Assembly: GCA_021848385.1 (NCBI GenBank)
Contig: JAJZUQ010000008.1
Location: forward strand, 1 to 64,000
Reading direction: 5' to 3'
Origin: Deltaproteobacteria bacterium
GTDB taxonomy: Bacteria > Desulfobacterota > Desulfuromonadia > Geobacterales > Geobacteraceae
DNA: 64,000 nt
Shown here: piece after piece, positions 56,088 to 63,649 of the stretch
Layout of the letters: each line of letters opens with the position of its first letter
Numbering within the stretch: position 1 is the first letter of the stretch
The notes under the pieces: model-generated
What the model was told of the DNA's origin: nothing
Database searches by the model: none
The model's input: only the letters and a program-made list of their open reading frames with translations
Program-made: the position numbers and the translations under genes

Positions 56088-57341
56088 TGGCGTGAAGGGG
56101 TAAGCGCCTCTGCTCCCTTCCTTCCGGGCGAGTTTATCTTCGTACATCAGCTCATCGGCCAGTTGCCAAGCCTCGATGAGCCCTTCCCCGTCCAGAGCCG
56201 TTGCGCAACCGAGGGAGAGGCTCAGGACAGGTCTGCCGTCATCCCCGATAATGTCCGCCAGGTTTTTCCTGATCCGTTCGATCACCTCCTGGGCTGCATT
56301 GATCGCCGTACCGGGCAGGATGACGGCGAATTCATCCCCGCCGATCCTTGCCACCAGGTCTTCCGTCCGGAATGCGCCTTTCAATACCTGAGCCGTCAGT
56401 TTCAGAAGTTCATCCCCCGCAGCATGCCCCTGCAGGTCGTTGACCCGTTTCAGCCTGTCCACGTCGGCAACTACTATGCTGACGGGGAAGGTCCTGCCGT
56501 TTTTCAGGCGCTCAAGCTCCTCGTCGAAATAAGCCCGGTTGTAAAGCCCGGTCAGGATATCGTGGGTGCTGAGATAGCGAAGTTTTGCCTCCGTTTCCTT
56601 CCGTTCCGTTATGTCCAGTATGGCTCCCGCCACCCCCCCCACCGACCCGTCGCTGTTCAGAAAAGGCGCCTTGTAGAAAATCACGTCATGGCGGCTCCCG
56701 TCGGCGCATACCAGGGAGCTTTCCTGTATCTGGACCTGCCTTGTCTCCATGATGGATCTGTCCAGCTGCTGGAACAACTCTGCCTGGTCGGGGGGGACCA
56801 GGTCCCGGTCGGTTCTTCCGACGATCTGTTCCCTGGTGATGCAGATATGTTCCTCAAAAGCGCTGTTGCAACCGAGGTAGCGCCCTTCGGCGTCTTTGTA
56901 GAAGATCGGCACGGGGATCGTGGTGATGAGTACCTGGATGAAGTGGAGTTTATCCTGCACGGTCTGTTCCGCACGCCGGCGGTCGGTGATGTCCCGCACG
57001 ACACAGATGATCCCTCCTCCTTCGAGAGCGGTAAGTGAAAGCTCCTGGGGAAAGGTACTGCCATTCTTTCTGAGTCCTGTCGCTTCTCCCCGCCACCTCC
57101 CGGTCTCCGTAAACAGCGGCATGATGACATCATCGAACCTTTCCAGTTCTGTCTCGCTGTAGAGGTTGCGCCAGCTTTTTCCGATGAGTTCCGCCGGTGA
57201 GTCGTAGCCGTAGATGGCGGCGTGGGCCTGATTCAGGTAGATATAGATGCCGTTCCCGTTGAGTATGGCCATGCCGTCCATGGCACCTTCCATGGCGGCC
57301 AGGTGAGCGCGGGGATCAATTTTCGGCGATGACTTTTGCAC
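56082..57341 (-). CDS. PAS-PAS-GGDEF diguanylate cyclase
   Basis: The 419-residue protein has two PAS domains (about 10-130 and 140-255) and a GGDEF domain with intact RIGGDEF and RxxD (RTED). The guanine-contact motif reads NDLQGHAAGD, with the canonical Asp, so this one should make cyclic di-GMP, unlike the other GGDEF protein nearby. It starts with GTG 57341, with GGAAAGG upstream, inside the 3' end of the next ORF on the same strand. Confidence 0.88.
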   Translation of the reverse strand: MQKSSPKIDPRAHLAAMEGAMDGMAILNGNGIYIYLNQAHAAIYGYDSPAELIGKSWRNLYSETELERFDDVIMPLFTETGRWRGEATGLRKNGSTFPQELSLTALEGGGIICVVRDITDRRRAEQTVQDKLHFIQVLITTIPVPIFYKDAEGRYLGCNSAFEEHICITREQIVGRTDRDLVPPDQAELFQQLDRSIMETRQVQIQESSLVCADGSRHDVIFYKAPFLNSDGSVGGVAGAILDITERKETEAKLRYLSTHDILTGLYNRAYFDEELERLKNGRTFPVSIVVADVDRLKRVNDLQGHAAGDELLKLTAQVLKGAFRTEDLVARIGGDEFAVILPGTAINAAQEVIERIRKNLADIIGDDGRPVLSLSLGCATALDGEGLIEAWQLADELMYEDKLARKEGSRGAYPFTPS

Positions 57342-57687
57342 TGACTACCTTTCCGGACGGCTTCGTCATGGCACATTGCACATCCAAGGTAATCTTATAC
57401 CATTTGCCAGGCGCTGCAACCGTGAGACCCGTGGCGGGGCAACCGTATTTGTGGGGCAGGATACGCTGATCTTTGATAGGAATTTTGCTCGGCAAGTGAA
57501 TAGCGATAGACTCCTCTAATAAAAACCTGTATATGAATTCTGCAGCGGCGTGGTTGCTATTGTCGTAAGGGACAGATAGGTGGAAGTTGAGATGCGACAA
57601 AATGAGGCGCTGATCTGGAAAAGCATATAGATGTAGATGCAAAGGATAAGTAGCAAAAACACAAAAAGCATCTACAGCTATATGCAA
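57316..57687 (-). CDS. Hypothetical protein, weakly supported
   Basis: A 123-codon ORF ends 26 bases inside the GGDEF gene. Its C-terminal half (PHKYGCPATGLTVAAPGKWYK) has protein-like composition, but the N-terminal part runs through the iteron-like repeats and its ATG has no clear ribosome site. A shorter product that starts downstream of the repeats, or no product at all, are both possible. No family is recognised. Confidence 0.3.
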   Translation of the reverse strand: MHIAVDAFCVFATYPLHLHLYAFPDQRLILSHLNFHLSVPYDNSNHAAAEFIYRFLLEESIAIHLPSKIPIKDQRILPHKYGCPATGLTVAAPGKWYKITLDVQCAMTKPSGKVVSAKVIAEN

Positions 57688-57750
57688 AATTGTTATCTAC
57701 CTGTAGATGCATGCATATACATATAGATGCTTGCATCTAAATATAGATAC
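57628..57750. repeat. TAGATGC iteron-like repeat cluster
   Basis: TAGATGC or its complement GCATCTA occurs at 57634, 57668, 57704, 57724 and 57733, and one-mismatch versions at 57628, 57695 and 57744. TAGATGCTTGCATCTA at 57724-57739 is a perfect palindrome. The surrounding bases are AT-rich. Such clusters bind replication initiators, partition proteins or repressors; which applies here is unknown. Confidence 0.65.
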
Positions 57751-57797
57751 ACCGGCCTAACCGGTGATTTACGAGTTGTACGACAAAAGGAAAAACG

Positions 57798-58046
57798 ATG
57801 AAAGCGACCGTCAAAGTTGTAGGCTTGATAGTCGGCTCATGGCTTCTATCAGTGGGGTGGTGGAACTTATGGATGTATCATGGTTTCCTTGGTAGCCCAG
57901 GAGTCATAAAAAGACTTATGCACGCAGACGGCGAGGATTCATATGACTCCACCCAGGTTGAAATGTTTGTCATAATCGTGCTTGCTCTCATGCTGATTTA
58001 TAAAGTCTGGGAAATAAGAGGGAGAAAGAATCAGATTAAAACCTGA
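57798..58046 (+). CDS. Small membrane protein, 82 residues
   Basis: Two hydrophobic segments (VGLIVGSWLLSVGWWNLWMY and MFVIIVLALMLIYKVW) flank an acidic loop (DGEDSYDS). No family is recognised. ATG 57798 follows AAAGGA. It lies directly downstream of the iteron-like cluster, which may control it. Confidence 0.6.
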   Translation: MKATVKVVGLIVGSWLLSVGWWNLWMYHGFLGSPGVIKRLMHADGEDSYDSTQVEMFVIIVLALMLIYKVWEIRGRKNQIKT

Positions 58047-58101
58047 TTGACAGTCAAAAATGAAAAATCGAAGTTAAAAAATCAGAGACCGAAAGAAACG
58101 A

Positions 58102-58163
58102 GTACAACCACGGCCTCAGACGCGGACGGCTTGCGCCGCCGGTCAAGGCCGCCCCCATTGAGC
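58102..58163 (+). other. attC-like site 1 (upstream of the 240-residue gene)
   Basis: A 62-base stretch from GTACAAC to ATTGAGC encloses a stem of CGGCCT..AGGCCG with an inner GCGGaCGGC/GCCGcCGGT arm. The outer boxes only approximate the integron consensus (RYYYAAC ... GTTRRRY). The gene starts 21 bases later, the usual spacing for a cassette. Confidence 0.25.
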
Positions 58164-58183
58164 AATGACAGGAGGAACAACAG

Positions 58184-58906
58184 ATGTATCCCAGATACAA
58201 AGTAAAAGAAGCAAAATATTTTCTGAACCAGTTACGAGGATTTAAGCTTGCTAGCGAAGAATTCTGCTTTAATTTTTCAGCGCTAATTCCAGCGTCTAGA
58301 AGTGTTACATTTACAATACAGAAGCTTTATAAGCATGAAAACGGCTTCGAAGAAGAATACGGTAAGCTTAAAGACAAATTGAATATATTTCCGTTCGCAA
58401 AAGAACTTATTGAAGCAAGAAATATTTCTGAAAAGGAAGGCCACAAAGTTCCTGTATTAGTTACCACTATAATTGTATCTGGAACAAATAATAAGCTTAC
58501 ATATGAGTGCGACCCTTTGCCTGACGCTGAAAATGACGTAATAAGACAAGTTAATTTTGAATACGGAAATGATGATGAAGGTTGGATACCAGCAGAGTTA
58601 CCCGAAAACAAAAGAAAAGAACTGTATATGTCACATTATTACAATGCAGTTTCTAGAATGGCTCAATCCAATGATATTTCAATAAATTACGGGATTAAAC
58701 TATATGAAAAAGGCAGTATAACCTCTATCAGTGAATTTTACGAAGGAATGGATGCCTTTTTGTCAACTCTTGAAGAAGCCATTGTCGATTTTGAGCGCAA
58801 GTGGCCGTCTACAAGTTTATTTTCAAAGCTCGTAGCACCCACAACAAGCAAAACTTCTGCTAATTTAAGTCTGCTAGCTGGAATCATACCAGAAAAACTC
58901 AACTAG
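58184..58906 (+). CDS. AT-rich orphan protein, HEPN-like candidate
   Basis: The 240-residue protein has far lower GC than its neighbours. FCFNFSALIPASRSVTFTIQKLYKH followed by AKELIEARNISEKEGH recalls a widespread family of helical proteins with an R-N-x-H HEPN-like site, but the spacing is longer than in classic HEPN, so this is tentative. GGAGG lies upstream of the ATG. It stands between two attC-like sites, so it may be a mobile cassette. Confidence 0.6.
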   Translation: MYPRYKVKEAKYFLNQLRGFKLASEEFCFNFSALIPASRSVTFTIQKLYKHENGFEEEYGKLKDKLNIFPFAKELIEARNISEKEGHKVPVLVTTIIVSGTNNKLTYECDPLPDAENDVIRQVNFEYGNDDEGWIPAELPENKRKELYMSHYYNAVSRMAQSNDISINYGIKLYEKGSITSISEFYEGMDAFLSTLEEAIVDFERKWPSTSLFSKLVAPTTSKTSANLSLLAGIIPEKLN

Positions 58907-58958
58907 CGGCGGCACGCGGTCTTCGCTGCGCTCGCCGGTGCGCCTTGCGACGTTAGTC
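58897..58958 (+). other. attC-like site 2 (downstream of the 240-residue gene)
   Basis: ACTCAAC, a stem-forming GC-rich core GGCGGCAC..GTGCGCC with one unpaired G, and GTTAGTC 49 bases later. ACTCAAC fits RYYYAAC; GTTAGTC has one base against GTTRRRY. Length (62 bases) equals that of site 1, and the first base of the stop codon lies inside it, as in gene cassettes. Confidence 0.35.
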
Positions 58959-58977
58959 GAAGCATGAAATCGAGCAC

Positions 58978-59006
58978 TTGTATTGGTCGCTTTATTGGTC
59001 TATATT
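58978..59006 (+). promoter_or_regulatory. Promoter candidate for the toxin-antitoxin pair
   Basis: TTGTAT, 17 bases, TATATT, about 37 bases before the antitoxin start. Confidence 0.5.
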
Positions 59007-59042
59007 TTGATCTGAGAGAGATTCGTATCAAGGAGGTAGCAC

Positions 59043-59333
59043 ATGAGAACTATTTCAATCAGTAATGACATCGTTCCAATTGCAGAATTTAAAACCAATA
59101 TTTCCAAGTGGTTCAAAACACTTCAGACATCCGGACATCCACTTATCATTACCCAAAACGGCAAACCAGCTGGTGTACTATTGTCCGCTTCGGATTACGA
59201 TGAATTGGTTTACCGAAAATCTTTTCTTGATTCTGTTGAGAAGGGGATTGCAGACGTTGAAAGCGGGCGTACCCAAACTACAGAAGAACTACGAAAAGCC
59301 CTGCGAGCCCGAAGAAGTGCCGGTAATCCATGA
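59043..59333 (+). CDS. Phd/YefM-family antitoxin
   Basis: The 96-residue protein has the Phd/YefM pattern FKTNISKWFKTLQTSGHPLIITQNGKPAGVLLSASDYDEL. It should bind the promoter and neutralise the toxin next door. The ribosome site is AAGGAGG. It overlaps the toxin start by four bases (ATGA). It belongs to the AT-rich patch. Confidence 0.88.
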   Translation: MRTISISNDIVPIAEFKTNISKWFKTLQTSGHPLIITQNGKPAGVLLSASDYDELVYRKSFLDSVEKGIADVESGRTQTTEELRKALRARRSAGNP

Positions 59334-59629
59334 GCGTAACATGGTCACAGGAAGCTGGAGAAAATCTGGTTGATATAGAGGAGTTTATTGCACGTGATAG
59401 TGTAGAGCGCGCTGTTCGGTTTGTTGATGCCCTGATTGACCAGACTGAAGCCATTTTGGCTGACAATCCGAGAAGCGGAAGGACTGTGCCGGAAATAGGC
59501 AATCCTGATATCCGAGAGATTATTTACCGAGGATATCGCATTGTCTACCGATTGAATGGCGATCGAATCGACATACTTACCATTTTTGAAGGCCATCGGC
59601 TATTGCGACTGAATGAATCAGGCGATTAG
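59330..59629 (+). CDS. RelE/ParE-family toxin
   Basis: The 99-residue protein has the ParE/RelE pattern LVDIEEFIARDSVERAVRFVDAL, NPRSGRTVPEIGNPDIREIIYRGYRIVYRL. ParE members poison gyrase and RelE members cut mRNA; sequence alone does not say which. It is coupled to the antitoxin. Confidence 0.88.
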   Translation: MSVTWSQEAGENLVDIEEFIARDSVERAVRFVDALIDQTEAILADNPRSGRTVPEIGNPDIREIIYRGYRIVYRLNGDRIDILTIFEGHRLLRLNESGD

Positions 59630-59631
59630 GT

Positions 59632-59715
59632 AATGATGATGCAGGGGTGCTGCTTGCCGCGCCCTTATTGGGCGGAGCAAGCGCCGCCCCTACCGTTCAT
59701 CACCGGATCAATAAC
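59632..59715. repeat. GTAGGGGC-type element, degenerate copy 3
   Basis: GCAGGGGTGCTGCTTG then GGCGGAGCAAGCGCCGCCCC and TCACCGGATCAATAA, the last matching the outer end of copy 1. It is about 30 bases shorter than the other copies. It marks the right edge of the AT-rich patch. Confidence 0.55.
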
Positions 59716-59730
59716 CGGTCAGAAATAAAG

Positions 59731-59764
59731 AAAGCCCGGACTTCATGGGGAGTCCGGGCTTTTT
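59731..59764. terminator. Rho-independent terminator downstream of the octahaem cytochrome
   Basis: AAAGCCCGGACT, 8-base loop, AGTCCGGGCTTTTT: a perfect 12-bp stem. It can act on both strands and lies 20 bases after the cytochrome stop. Confidence 0.9.
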
Positions 59765-59785
59765 CACGTTCATCCAACTCAGGCG

Positions 59786-61414
59786 CTATTTTGCAGCGGC
59801 TGCCCCTTCTCTGGCGTCAATAGCCTTGTTGAGGAGCGCCACCCCTTCCTTGGAGAGGGCGATGGAGTGGGTAAGGGTGTCGCGGGCCAGGTCGGGGTTG
59901 TGGAAGCCGTCGCTGTTCTCGGCGGTCCACCACTCCCAGAGCACGTGGGCCTCCTCATGCTTCTCGCGGGCCTTGGCAAGGACGTCCTCGCCTACTCCCA
60001 TCCGTTTGGCGGCGGCATAGGTGTCGATCAGCTGACCGAGCCAGTATTCCGCCTTGCGCATCTTGCCCCGGATGTAGTTCTGAATGGCATCCAGCTGGTA
60101 CAGTTTTTTCTCCACCGTCTCCTTGCTGTGGGCGTGACAGCTGAGGCAGGCTTCCCTGATATGGTTTTTCGGTCTGATAACCATGTGGGACTTGAAGGTT
60201 TTCCCGGTTTTATCTTTCATTACCGGCATGTGGCAGTCGGCGCAGGTAACCCCTGCCTTGTCATGAACACTGCCGAAAAAGGTCTCCGCCTCGGGATGGC
60301 GTATTTTCACGAGCCTTGCGCCGGTCACGGCGTGCCTGAACTCATAGAAATTCTGTTTCTTGCTGTGTTCCAGCAGATCATTCGGACTGACCAGTGGAAT
60401 ATGGTTGACCCGCTGGTCGTCGTAACCCACCTTTTTGCCGCTGTCGAATTCGAAACCGGGGCTGCAGGCGTAGTCGACATGGCACTGGGCGCACATCATG
60501 CGGGAGTCCGGCTTCTGCATGATGCCGATCTTCCGGAAGCCGTCCCGGAATGAGATCACTTTCAGGTCGGTCTTGCCGTCCTTGCCGGCGAATATCTTCG
60601 CTCCTTTCTCATCGATGGCCTGGATGAGGGCGTCCCGCACGATGCGGGGCTGGGTGCCGTGGGGATCATGACAGTGGATGCATCCCACAGGATTATTCGT
60701 ATCCTTGGCGATCTCGACCAGATCCGAGGTCCGGTCCCATTTGGCTTTCGGATCCTTATCCCCCATGAACTTCCATTTCAGGATATGGTCGGACGTTTTG
60801 CACTGGATACAGGTGGGATTCCCCCCCTTGACGGTCTCCGCCAGTTTGAAATTCGGTCCCTTGTCTTCCAGCACATCCCAGGTCTTGCCGACCGCATCAA
60901 CGCCCATCCACCGGTTCTTATACTGAAAACGGCCGTTGTCGAAGCGGTCCACGGCAAACTGATCAATAACCATGAATGCGTGGCCGCGCGGCTCATTATG
61001 CTCATAGGTAAATCCATAGGGTGCCAGCAGCTTGTCCATCATAGGAGAGCGGCCGGTTGGAACCCCCTTCTCCTTCCGCGCCTGGGATTCATAGTTCACG
61101 GTAAAGAAGCTGTTGTATTCATTCTTGTGGCACTTGCCGCAGAGCGCCTGGTCGATGATGGTCCCCGGTTTGGATTCGCTGTCTGCCAGATGCTCCTTAA
61201 GCTTGCTGTGGCAGACGTCGCAGGCCAGTTTGGCGTGCTTTGACCCTTCCTTGAGGGCCTTGACCTCCTCATGGCAGGCGTAGCAGTCCTCCCGTCCGTC
61301 ATTGACCTGCTTTGCCGCCGGTTTTGCCTTGGCGGCAGTGGACATGGACGGCAGTGAGATGGCCAGCAACGCACCTCCGACAAGGGCCAACGTCACGATG
61401 GTTTTTCCCCACAT
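59786..61414 (-). CDS. Octahaem c-type cytochrome, nitrite reductase (ONR/TvNiR-like)
   Basis: The 542-residue periplasmic protein has a signal peptide and eight haem motifs in order: CYACH, CDVCH, CGKCH, CIQCK, CIHCH, CAQCH, CADCH, CLSCH. The fourth is CxxCK, the lysine-ligated catalytic haem of NrfA and octahaem nitrite reductases. RMMCAQCHVDY and HPEAETFFGSVHDKAGVTC match the NrfA active-site Tyr and His blocks. Likely reaction is nitrite or hydroxylamine to ammonia. No NrfH partner is visible. Its leader of about 200 bases follows a promoter at 61617-61644. Confidence 0.87.
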   Translation of the reverse strand: MWGKTIVTLALVGGALLAISLPSMSTAAKAKPAAKQVNDGREDCYACHEEVKALKEGSKHAKLACDVCHSKLKEHLADSESKPGTIIDQALCGKCHKNEYNSFFTVNYESQARKEKGVPTGRSPMMDKLLAPYGFTYEHNEPRGHAFMVIDQFAVDRFDNGRFQYKNRWMGVDAVGKTWDVLEDKGPNFKLAETVKGGNPTCIQCKTSDHILKWKFMGDKDPKAKWDRTSDLVEIAKDTNNPVGCIHCHDPHGTQPRIVRDALIQAIDEKGAKIFAGKDGKTDLKVISFRDGFRKIGIMQKPDSRMMCAQCHVDYACSPGFEFDSGKKVGYDDQRVNHIPLVSPNDLLEHSKKQNFYEFRHAVTGARLVKIRHPEAETFFGSVHDKAGVTCADCHMPVMKDKTGKTFKSHMVIRPKNHIREACLSCHAHSKETVEKKLYQLDAIQNYIRGKMRKAEYWLGQLIDTYAAAKRMGVGEDVLAKAREKHEEAHVLWEWWTAENSDGFHNPDLARDTLTHSIALSKEGVALLNKAIDAREGAAAAK

Positions 61415-61616
61415 GGTGTTCTCTCCTTTCAGTTAGTGATATTTCAATCGCACCGATTTGATCAGCGCAACCGCTCTCCTGCCGGCAAGGGCTCCGTGGA
61501 TTTCGACTCTGTCCTTTGGGCCAGGCTTCCGGCCAGGTTATGGCTTGCATAGGGTCGGCAGATGGTGATTACGCTGGAAATAGGAATGAGTAAACTCCTC
61601 TGGTTAATTTCTCATA

Positions 61617-61644
61617 ACTGTATCACCTGAATTTACCCTGACAA
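61617..61644 (-). promoter_or_regulatory. Promoter candidate for the octahaem cytochrome
   Basis: Minus strand TTGTCA, 16 bases, TACAGT, about 200 bases before the start codon. The rest of the 61415-61850 spacer holds no gene; the leader shows only partial resemblance to GEMM, which I did not accept. Confidence 0.45.
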
Positions 61645-61850
61645 CCAATCCTCCAAACTGCTGAGACCGGATTTCGCCAAGTCAGACGAATACTATTGGG
61701 CCAAATAGCGGGAGATTTTTTGCGGAAGTCAGGGTGGATGGTGCAAAAGGAAATGATATTATGTACCGCCGGCCGGATTTGTGTATAATACGCCCGCAAC
61801 GGCCGGGAGAAACCGGGCGTCAGTTCCTTGTCCGGAGGTCAACAATAACC

Positions 61851-62387
61851 ATGGCGGAAGAAAAGAAAGAACCCTGGCTCAACTATCTCGCCCTTAGCAC
61901 GGTGATCCTGGCTGTCTGCGCCACACTTTCTACCTTCAAGGGGGGAGGCTATTCCACCCGTTCGGTGATGAGCCAGTCCCAGGCCTCGGACCAGTGGGCC
62001 TTTTCCCAGGCAAAGAGCATCAAGAGCTACATCTACGAGATGCAGAAGGACAAGCTGGAGCTCGAATTGAAGGGGATCGAGGGGAAAGCGTCCCCGGCGA
62101 TAGTGGAGGAGTACGGCAAAAGAATCGACGGTTACGGGAAGAAGATCGCCAAGTACGAGGGGGAAAAGGGGCAGATCCAGAAGGAGGCCAAACGGTTCGA
62201 ATCCATACGGGACGAGGCCCAGAAACACAGTCAGGCCTTCGGTATCGCCGTGATTTTCCTCCAGATCGCCATACTCCTCTCTTCCATCGCCGCCCTCATC
62301 AAGATGAAGTATGTCTGGGTCATCGGCTGTGCCATTGGCCTCGTGGGGATCGTCTACTTCGCCAACGGTTTATTCCTTTTCTTCTGA
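61851..62387 (+). CDS. DUF4337-like membrane protein
   Basis: The 178-residue protein has one N-terminal helix (LALSTVILAVCATLSTF), a long charged central coiled coil (KELELKGIEGKASPAIVEEYGKR-like) and two C-terminal helices, like DUF4337 proteins. ATG 61851 (MAEEKK) has GGAGGT upstream at a slightly long spacing. Function unknown. A terminator follows. Confidence 0.75.
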   Translation: MAEEKKEPWLNYLALSTVILAVCATLSTFKGGGYSTRSVMSQSQASDQWAFSQAKSIKSYIYEMQKDKLELELKGIEGKASPAIVEEYGKRIDGYGKKIAKYEGEKGQIQKEAKRFESIRDEAQKHSQAFGIAVIFLQIAILLSSIAALIKMKYVWVIGCAIGLVGIVYFANGLFLFF

Positions 62388-62416
62388 TCTCTTTAATAAT
62401 TGCATCTTCCGTAACG

Positions 62417-62448
62417 ACAAAGCCCCAACCATCCGGTCGGGGCTTTGT
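62417..62448 (+). terminator. Rho-independent terminator downstream of the DUF4337-like gene
   Basis: ACAAAGCCCC, 12-base loop, GGGGCTTTGTGT. The stem is strong, the T-run is short. Confidence 0.75.
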
Positions 62449-62507
62449 GTGTTAAGGGGCTGCTCGTAGCGGCAGCCTGATCCTCTTTGCGTCTCTGGGC
62501 CTTTGCG

Positions 62508-62999
62508 TCAAATAATTCTCGACTCAGAGAGGCGTCGTTCCAGCACGAGCCAGCTGAAAGAAGGAGAGCCAGCGACTTCTTCCCGTTCAATCTCCTTAAA
62601 TTCCGGCGGGATTGCGGGGAGTAAGGTATCCCCCTCGTACTCCCGGTGGACTATCGTGAGATAGATTCGGTCCGCAAGGTGAAGTACAGCCCGGTAGACT
62701 TCGCCGCCACCACCGATGAAGACCTCTTCCGCGCCGGTGCAGGTAGCCAGGGCTTCCTCCATGCTTGGGAAAACCTCGACTCCATCCGGACGGAATGTCG
62801 GGTTCCTGCTGAGCACGATGCAGCGCCGGTCGGGGAGGGGGTGGCCGATGGATGCGAAGGTTGTTCGCCCCATGATGACCGGGTGTCCCGTGGTGAGCTC
62901 CCGGAAGTGCCTGAGATCAGCCGGAAGGTGCCAGGGGATAACCCCCTTGCTGCCGATGACACGGTTTTCCGCCATGGCGGCGATGAGGGAAACGATCAT
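62508..62999 (-). CDS. folA: Dihydrofolate reductase
   Basis: It reduces dihydrofolate with NADPH. The 163-residue protein has IAAMAENRVIGSKGVIPWHLPADLRHF and VIMGRTTFASIGHPLP, the chief DHFR motifs. Start ATG 62999 overlaps the PAP2 stop by four bases; the track start is 14 codons upstream. Confidence 0.95.
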   Translation of the reverse strand: MIVSLIAAMAENRVIGSKGVIPWHLPADLRHFRELTTGHPVIMGRTTFASIGHPLPDRRCIVLSRNPTFRPDGVEVFPSMEEALATCTGAEEVFIGGGGEVYRAVLHLADRIYLTIVHREYEGDTLLPAIPPEFKEIEREEVAGSPSFSWLVLERRLSESRII

Positions 63000-63649
63000 G
63001 GTTTTTCCCCTTCTTCCGCCCGGTCCGATGCATATACCCATTCCAGGGCGCGGCCGGTCAGGGTGGTGACGAGCATTCCCAGGCAGGTGCCGGCGATCAC
63101 GTCGCTGAGGAAGTGATAGTCGGTGAGGATGAGGGCCATTCCGAGAAGAAGCACCGCCAGGACAGACGGGACGCGATACCGGGGGAAATGGTACCAGATG
63201 GCGGCAAAGAAGGCGGTGAAGACCAGCATGTGACCGGAGGGAAAGCCTCCGTCACCGTGAAACCAGTTGAAACCGGAGGAACCGTGGTGGTGGAGCCATT
63301 TCCGCGTATAGCCCCTTCCAAAGACCCCCTGGAGCAGCGTTTTAAGGAGATAGGAGAGGGGGATGGCGGTGGCGGCGAGCAGCACGAACCTTCTTTTTCC
63401 CCCGTCCCGTCCGCTCCGTTTCAGGAGGAAATAGTCGATCCACATGATGACAGTGGCAATACAGACCAAGGGGAAGAGGAGGTCGGGTATTCGCTGGGTG
63501 CCGAGGGGAGAGAGGTGCCTGGAGTGCAGGAAGTCCATGACGGCGCGGGCCAGCCATTCGTCAACGTAAAGGTAGCTGATGCCGACCGCCAGCGCAGCCA
63601 CAATGAGTTTCCCCGTGAAATGCATGCCCCTGTCTGTCAAGGTATTCAC
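62996..63649 (-). CDS. PAP2-family membrane phosphatase
   Basis: The 217-residue membrane protein has the three PAP2 phosphatase motifs in slightly diverged form: KTLLQGVFGR, PSGH and DYHFLSDVIAG. It may act on undecaprenyl pyrophosphate or phosphatidic acid. GTG 63649 overlaps the mutS2 stop codon by three bases (GTGA), so mutS2, this gene and folA are translationally coupled. Confidence 0.85.
   Translation of the reverse strand: MNTLTDRGMHFTGKLIVAALAVGISYLYVDEWLARAVMDFLHSRHLSPLGTQRIPDLLFPLVCIATVIMWIDYFLLKRSGRDGGKRRFVLLAATAIPLSYLLKTLLQGVFGRGYTRKWLHHHGSSGFNWFHGDGGFPSGHMLVFTAFFAAIWYHFPRYRVPSVLAVLLLGMALILTDYHFLSDVIAGTCLGMLVTTLTGRALEWVYASDRAEEGEKP

Noticed and set aside
57752-57768. GCCTAAC inside CACCGGCCTAACCGGTG as an integron core site
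   Set aside because: The word is part of a simple palindrome and no GTTRRRY partner lies at an attC distance.
61415-61600. GEMM-like appearance of the octahaem cytochrome leader (CGAAATCCACGGAG, AGCGGTTGCG)
   Set aside because: The GNRA-capped stem and 5' block are absent and the two halves do not pair as the motif requires; similarity is partial and probably chance.
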